A DNA stretch of 64,000 nt from Anolis sagrei (Eukaryota > Chordata > Lepidosauria > Squamata > Anolidae): NCBI RefSeq assembly GCF_037176765.1, contig NC_090034.1, positions 94,960,500 to 95,024,499 of the forward strand, read 5' to 3'. A model generated the notes under the pieces. The model saw nothing but the letters and a program-made list of their open reading frames with translations. It did not search any database and had not been told where the DNA came from. This document shows positions 58,697 through 64,000 of the stretch, one piece after another (position 1 is the first letter of the stretch; each line of letters opens with the position of its first letter). The position numbers and the translations under genes are program-made.

Positions 58697-58870
58697 CAAC
58701 TTTTTTTGTGTCAGGAGCTACTTGAGAAACTGCTTGGGTTGAGCTCCCATCTGTCAACTCCAGCTTCTCCTGCGGGGACATGAGACAACCCTCCCACAGG
58801 ATGGTAAAACATCCGGGCGTCCCCTGGGCAACGTCCTTGCAGACGGCCAATTCTCTCACACCAGAAGCGA
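58697..58870. mobile_element. SINE family B, rearranged
   Basis: The first 37 bases are the SINE-B tail on the minus strand (TGTCAGGAGCTACTTGAGAA). From about 58735 the SINE-B body runs on the plus strand (GAGCTCCCATCTGTCAACTC to CTCTCACACCAGAAGCGA). This is a head-on inverted junction. Confidence 0.65.
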
Positions 58871-59023
58871 ACAACTGAACAAGTTGCAAATCCCAAGATT
58901 CCACAGGATGAGCAAATGTAGTGCAAGTAAGACCATAGTACTATAACTGTATGATGTGAAAGGACCAACCATTTTGGCAGATAGGTCTGTGGGGGAGATG
59001 GAGAAGAAAGCCATTGAACATAC

Positions 59024-59110
59024 CTGAGTAACACCCTGCCTCTCTTCTGGGGAGTCTTCATCACGCTCCTTCAAATGCCCTTGCCCCATGTTCATTAGGC
59101 GATTTTTTTC
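59024..59110 (-). CDS. PHLDB3: PHLDB3 exon after first coiled coil
   Basis: An 87-base phase 0-0 exon reading EKNRLMNMGQGHLKERDEDS then PEERQGVTQ. EKNRLMNM looks like the end of the coiled coil (compare EKERL in LL5 proteins). Acceptor: CTGTGTCTAG. Donor: CAG|GTATGT. Confidence 0.82.
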
Positions 59111-59214
59111 CTAGACACAGATAGACCACAAGTCAACTTTCTAGACACACAAACCCTTTCTTATGTTTTTGTTTTTGTTTTTTTGAAATTATTTTTATTA
59201 ATTACTAGCTTGGG

Positions 59215-59869
59215 GACCCGGTGCTGCCTGGGTTATTTCAGAAACGCATTGTTTGTGTGTGCTCCAAGTTTAGTCAAGATCCAATGTTGGCTGGGTTCAG
59301 TGGGTACAGGTGAAGTATAGCTCCATGGTCCATCCTCCAAACCACACCAAAATGTGGGGGCCACATTGGTCTATGGGAAAGTACAAATCCCATCATCCGT
59401 GGCCCATTCTCCTCGAAACTGCACCAGTATGTAGAGTGTGTAGAGTGGGTCCCGGGGGCTCTGTGTGCCAAGTTTGGTCTTGATAAGTCATTGGGTGAGG
59501 GTTGCAGCGGTCTCAGGAAGTGAGTGAAGGTACTTCAAGTACCATCATCCATAGTCTGTCCTCCTCCAAACAGCAGTAGGATGTAGAGTGGGTCATGGGG
59601 GTTCTGTGCCAAGTTTGGTCTTTATCGGTCTTTGTGGGAACCAAAGGTTTTGAAAGCACTACAAATCCCATCATCCATTGTCTGTCCTCCCCCAAACCTT
59701 ACCAGGACATAAAGGGGGTCATGGAGGTTATGTGTGCCAAGTTTGGTCCAGGTCCATCACCCGTACTGGTCACAGTGGCTTGTGAAAGTGTCAGCCAATC
59801 AGAAAGCTGCCACATACACCGCCCTCCCTCCCGCCGCATACAAACACTAACTTTTATTATATACATAGA
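59215..59869 (-). mobile_element. Helitron, second family
   Basis: On the minus strand it starts TCTATGTATATAATAAAAGT (after an A) and ends CCCGGGTCCCCAAGCTAG-like at 59215, followed by T. The 3' hairpin is around CAGGCAGCACCGGGTCC. The interior repeats phrases such as GTGCCAAGTTTGGTC. Confidence 0.75.
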
Positions 59870-60254
59870 TTTGACACAAACAATCTAATATATAATCAGA
59901 AAATATAAATTCAAAAATAACGAAAAGTGTCTAAATCTGTATGCAAATGGCAACTTGTGCAAAATAAGTATAACGTTCTTTACCATTCACTCGAATTTAA
60001 GACATTTTCAAAGCAAAACCCATGCAAACTATTCCTAACTAGAATTATCGGTTACTATGTTATAGGAAAAACTGTTTCCATCTAGATAATAGCAATAGTG
60101 CCATCAGCTATTTCTCATGCAAGTCCTGGTCTAGCATTTTGCCTATGTTTGACCCCTTTGCCTGTTTTCATCCATCCACAAAACTGTCATGACACAAAGA
60201 ATATGACTTTCCACGCAGACATTCTTCATAGATTCTAGGGACTTCATCACACAC
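59870..60254. other. PHLDB3 intron, unclassified
   Basis: Nothing recognised. Confidence 0.4.
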
Positions 60255-60470
60255 AATGGAGCCCACAGTGACGCAATAGGTTAAACCCTTGTGCCGACAT
60301 GACTGCTGACCGAAAGGTCAGCGGTTCAAATCTGGGGAGTTGGGTGAGCTCCCGTCAGACAGGATGGTAAAACATCTGGGTGTCCCCTGGGCAACATCCT
60401 TGCAGACAACCAATTCTTTCACACCAGAAGCGACTTGCAGTTTCTCAAGTCAATCCTTACACGAAAACAA
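60255..60470 (+). mobile_element. Chimeric SINE (family B, A, then B)
   Basis: Head and spacer AATAGGTTAAACCCTTGTGC are family B. The middle TGCTGACCGAAAGGTCAGCG, GTTCAAATC and TTGGGTGAGCTCCCG is family A. From AGGATGGTAAAACATCTGG to the end it is family B again. Confidence 0.75.
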
Positions 60471-61129
60471 AATCACATGCAATAAAATCAGCGATTCTAC
60501 ACACTTAAAAAATGGCTGCCGACGGAGCTTATCACATGATGCAATTTTGTACAGTGGGTTCCAGGTATTTCACCATTTCTAAAGTGTGGTTTTTTCCTAC
60601 ACTTCCAAAGTCGATTAGCAATCAACTTCTTTTTCAATTCCCCATATGGAGACGTAAAAAATACCCAATTTAACGCATGGTGGGAATTCCCTCTTGCCCG
60701 TTTGTAAACATAATGATGACGTCATCATAAAGGGAGAAGCTGAGATGGGCAGAATTGATTTCTTTCTTCTGCCATGAACATTTTGGGACTGAGGAAGAAG
60801 GAATGGTAATTTATATCTTTTTTTAGACGTCAAAAAATAGACTTACCTTTTGAAATGAGAACTATCTGCACTTATAAAGAGAAATTATAATATCCAAAGA
60901 AAATAGGGGAGGAGATGGTGGGAGAAGAAATATGTATCCCGTGTGATGAGAAGGCAAACGGATAATTAGAAAAGAAAGAGGGAACCCGTGTGATGGAAAT
61001 AGGAAAATTAAATTGTCCGTTTAATTTCAAAATAGGGCATTCTGAAACTTAAGGGAAAAACATCGATGACAAAATGCTTTACTTGTCCCGTGGGATGAAG
61101 TCCTAGTTCTTACAGATAGAGCAAAGAAA
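60471..61129. other. PHLDB3 intron, unclassified
   Basis: No repeat ends or coding signal seen. Confidence 0.4.
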
Positions 61130-61455
61130 ATTTCTCGGTGGCACAATAGGTTAAACTGTTGAACTGTTGAATCCGCTGACCTAAAAGTTGACAGTTTGAA
61201 GCCATGGGTCAGAATAAGCTCCCACTGTTAGCCCTGGCTCCTGCCAATCTAGCAGTTCAAAAACATGCAAATTTGAGTAGATCAATAGGTACCACCTCGG
61301 CGGAAAGGTAATAAAGGTGCCCATGCAGCCAAGGTGCCAAGAGGTGTCTAAGGACAACAGGCCCATCGGCTTGGAAATGAAACAAGAGCACCTCTCCATG
61401 GTCAGAGTTGAGTACCGCCTCCAGATGCTGGAGATGAAAGGGGAAGCATTTACCT
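61130..61455 (+). mobile_element. SINE family A, degraded
   Basis: GGTGGCACAATAGGTTAAAC head, CAATCTAGCAGTTCAAAAAC body; end GAAAGGGGAAGCATTTACC. Confidence 0.75.
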
Positions 61456-61600
61456 TTGTTCTGTGTATTTGTGTGTCATTGTTATTCCACTGTATTAAAG
61501 GCATTAAATGTTTGCTTATCTGTGTATGTTGTAATCCACACTTCGTCCTCACGGGGAGATAGAGCAGAATATAAATAAAGTGTTATTATTGTTGTTGTTG
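61456..61600 (+). mobile_element. L2 LINE 3' tail
   Basis: GCATTAAATGTTTGCTTATC, ACGGGGAGATAGAGCAGAAT and ATAAATAAAGTG with a TTG tail. Confidence 0.75.
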
Positions 61601-61731
61601 TCCACTATGAATTTAAAAAACTAGCATTTGTAAATGGTTCTGTCTATTCAAAATAACCAAGAAAGCCAACCTTTTTTTTTTACAATAAGAACCAAAGTAG
61701 ATGATACACAACAGAGCCTCAAGAGTTTTGT

Positions 61732-62002
61732 CTTTGTGTGTCAGGAGCAACTTGAGAAACTTGAGAAAGTTGTCTCTGGTGTGAGAGAATTGGCCATCTG
61801 CAAGGACATTGCCCAGGGGATGCCCAGATGTTTTGATGTATTACCATCCTTGTGGGAGGCTTCTCACATGTCCCCGCAATAGGAGCTGGAGCTGACAGAG
61901 GGAGCTCATTGGCGCTCTCCCTGGATTCAAACCTCCGACCTGTTGGTCTTCAGTTCTGCTGACACAAGGGTTTAACCCACTGCACAACTGGGGGCTCCTG
62001 CC
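61732..62002 (-). mobile_element. SINE family B
   Basis: TTGTGTGTCAGGAGCAACTT tail at left to CACTGCACAACTGGGGGCTC head at right. Confidence 0.85.
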
Positions 62003-62187
62003 TCAATAGATGAACTTATTTCAACAGAGAAGAAAAGCAGTGCTAGATACACCAAGAAGGCTGTTTCTCAGGCTTCATGAAAGGCACATCATGAATTGGA
62101 AGAACACATAAAAACAGTGCAAGTTGGTGGGTCCCATGGAGGGATGAATCTCTTCCAAGTTTAAGTTCTCACTTCAGAAAACTTATA

Positions 62188-62725
62188 CGAGGGTTGAATG
62201 AAAAGTAATACCTCCACCTTCATAACTGGCAGGTACTGGCTTGTTCAGTAGACTCTCCTCTACAGTTCCATTTTCGCAGGAAACCTTAGCATTGAATTGT
62301 TGTGTTGTTAAAGTGCAAAGTATGGAACGCTGCACATTGGTCGGTCAATGAGACTTAAGCAACATGCAGTCATTGAATTCTTGACAGCAGAAGGTATTAC
62401 CCCAAAGGAGATTCATCAGAGAATGCAAACTGTTTATGGTGATTGTGTTGATGTGAGTACTGTGCATCGTTGGGCGAGTAAGTTTAAAGATGTTGAGGTG
62501 ACACCTTCTGCTGTCAAGAATTCAATAACTGCACGTTGCTTAAGTCACGGTCGGTACCGTCTGCGCAGGGATCCATACTTCACACTTTAACAACACAACC
62601 ATTCAATGCTAAGGCTTCCTGCCAAAATGGAACTGTAGAGGAAAGTCTACTGAACAAGCCATTACCTACTGCATATCAGTACTGCCATCTGTTGAGGAGT
62701 TACGAAGGTGGAGGCATTACTTTCG
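62188..62725 (+). mobile_element. Fold-back mariner
   Basis: Left end CGAGGGTTGAATGAAAAGTA after TA at 62186. A plus-strand frame has the mariner HTH (RLKQHAVIEFLTAEGITPKE, VHRWASKFKDVEV). From about 62500 the sequence turns into an inverted copy of the element's own first 320 bases (CACCTTCTGCTGTCAAGAAT to GGTGGAGGCATTACTTT). The last dozen bases of the right end are shortened, ending TCG|TA at 62725. Confidence 0.85.
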
Positions 62726-62934
62726 TATAAGGTTCTCCCCACAAAGATTTTTTTTTAAGTGTGTGTTCCTGAGATAGGTTCAACATTAACTTTAGACTTA
62801 AACCAAGAGTGGATTCACTGCTCTGCTGCTGTTGGAGACACCAGCCTTCACTGCTCTAGAAGCTCTCAATGCTTAGACAAGTTCATATGATAAATCTTTA
62901 GCCTTTAGATAACCTGATCTTCAACCACTTAAGG

Positions 62935-63069
62935 CAGTGGTTCTCATCCTTTGGGTTCCTGGGTGTTTTGGCCTACAACTCCAATAAATCTCAGCCAGTT
63001 TACCAGCTGTTAGGATTTCTGAGAGTTGAAGGCCAAAACATCTAGGGACCCACAGGTTGAGAACCACTG
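62935..63069. mobile_element. Short hAT MITE, 135 bp
   Basis: CAGTGGTTCTCATCC to GGTTGAGAACCACTG, flanked by the perfect 8-bp duplication ACTTAAGG (62927-62934 and 63070-63077). Confidence 0.95.
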
Positions 63070-63264
63070 ACTTAAGGCCTTATAGACCTCAGTAAGCTTG
63101 GCTTAAGCCAGGAAACAGACTAGAAGCTGGTATGACTGCTATTGCTAGAAAATCGCCTACAACTGGCCCTACTATAGAGAAATATCAGGTTGGAATGCAA
63201 AGAGAGAAAAGTCAGGATTGTGGGAACTTTCCTGGCTACTTTCAGGAGAAAGAGTATTCCTTAC

Positions 63265-63375
63265 CGCATTGAGATTCCTTACAGCCTCTCCCGTCTCCTG
63301 TGCAAATCGTTGGCACTCATCCACCATCTGCTCCTGCGTCAAGCGGGCCTGGCCCTCCAGCCTCTGCACCATTCT
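63265..63375 (-). CDS. PHLDB3: PHLDB3 exon: first coiled coil (5' part of gene lies outside)
   Basis: A 111-base phase 0-0 exon reading RMVQRLEGQARLTQEQMVDE then CQRFAQETGEAVRNLNA. This is a strongly helical, charged coiled coil, as in the region of LL5 proteins upstream of the PH domain. Acceptor: CCTTCCAG, complement of 63376-63383. Donor: GTAAGG from 63264. It is the most 5' exon found; the start codon and remaining N-terminal exons must lie right of 64000. Confidence 0.88.
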
Positions 63376-64000
63376 CTGGAAGGGTGGAGAGAAAGCAGGT
63401 GTGTCAGAACCCAATGATTTCACAGCAAGACAAGAGTTCTCTCACTCCCAAACAATATGTCACAAGTAATGTGGTTCAGTTGGCCAAAGTTGGCTCTGGG
63501 AATTGTAGTCCAAAAACGTAACTTTTCCAGATGTTGACCATCTGTGATCAGTAATGCATTCAGGGTAGTTAACAACGTGAAGGCCAGATAGATCACTCTG
63601 TCCTCCACTTTGGTTTTAATTAGGTTTAATTAGCTTACCAAAAAGGACATTCATCTGCATATTCAGTCTGAAAGAAAGATCTCCATACCACTAATAAAAA
63701 CATGTTGCAAGCTAATCATGTTTGCAGCTCATTTACAAGACCAGATGAATCTTTGCAAGGACTTTACTAGCTGAGATTGGAACCTGGAATGAACTGTCTT
63801 TGGGAGGATACCACACTAAGGAAGCCAGAAAAAATATAATAAGTTGCATTCCAAACTTAGCATCACAAATGGGAACAAAGCTACTCAACTGGTGGGATGA
63901 GTTATATATTTCTAGTTAGTTGTTAGAATGTCTTATGAAGGACATTTTAGGTTGGTGTGAGAGGCATTGTCAACAGGAACTTTTCTACTTATTTTGTAAG
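63376..64000. other. PHLDB3 intron, no further exon seen
   Basis: Minus-strand frames here (63420-63608) lack splice signals and recognised motifs. No repeat identified. Confidence 0.5.

Overview
The window is nuclear DNA of a vertebrate, most likely a squamate (lizard) and plausibly an iguanian such as an anole. Two lines support this. Host genes are split into short exons with canonical GT-AG introns and match vertebrate families. The repeat load is also the squamate mixture: CR1, L2, BovB/RTE, L1 and R4 LINEs, Penelope-like elements, several tRNA- and 5S-derived SINEs, hAT elements with SPIN-like ends, mariners, Helitrons and ATT/TAA microsatellites. There is no bacterial-style operon, CRISPR array or rRNA/tRNA gene.

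Host genes. (1) Positions 810-5036, plus strand: the last three coding exons of LYPD3 (C4.4A), a GPI-anchored Ly6/uPAR-domain protein; its first exons lie left of the window. (2) Positions 27292-28332, plus strand: an intact coding exon for a 346-residue chemoattractant-type GPCR of the FPR/CMKLR1/PTGDR2 group. (3) Positions 38609-63375, minus strand: ten exons forming the C-terminal part of a PHLDB-family protein, called PHLDB3 because it neighbours LYPD3. It runs from a coiled coil (63265-63375) to a C-terminal PH domain (43719-38609); its 5' exons lie right of the window. Exon phases agree across all ten exons. LYPD3 next to PHLDB3 matches human 19q13.31, but the GPCR between them is not there in human as far as I recall.

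Everything else I can explain is mobile DNA, much of it nested. Main blocks: 5.7-7.1 kb, an L2 holding a SINE and a hAT, the hAT itself holding a CR1; 9.3-11.6 kb, a hAT with a perfect 8-bp target duplication that contains BovB, which contains a solo LTR; 18.1-19.9 kb, the 3' end of a once-autonomous Helitron followed by three non-autonomous Helitrons joined exactly head to tail; 33-37 kb, hAT and LINE relics; and PHLDB3 introns filled with R4, L2, mariner, Helitron and SINE copies.

The most unusual pattern is a set of six fold-back units (13.3, 16.0, 41.8, 42.4-43.4, 51.0 and 53.6 kb). Each is made of two inverted copies of what I take to be a Penelope-like 3' end, and each is flanked by its own 10-12 bp target duplication. 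A fold-back mariner (62.2 kb), a fold-back hAT (3.8 kb) and a nested perfect hairpin (52.5 kb) also occur. I see no evidence for a new defence or metabolic system; the interest lies in transposon structure and in the receptor gene. All family names rest on reading and memory of consensus sequences, without any database search.
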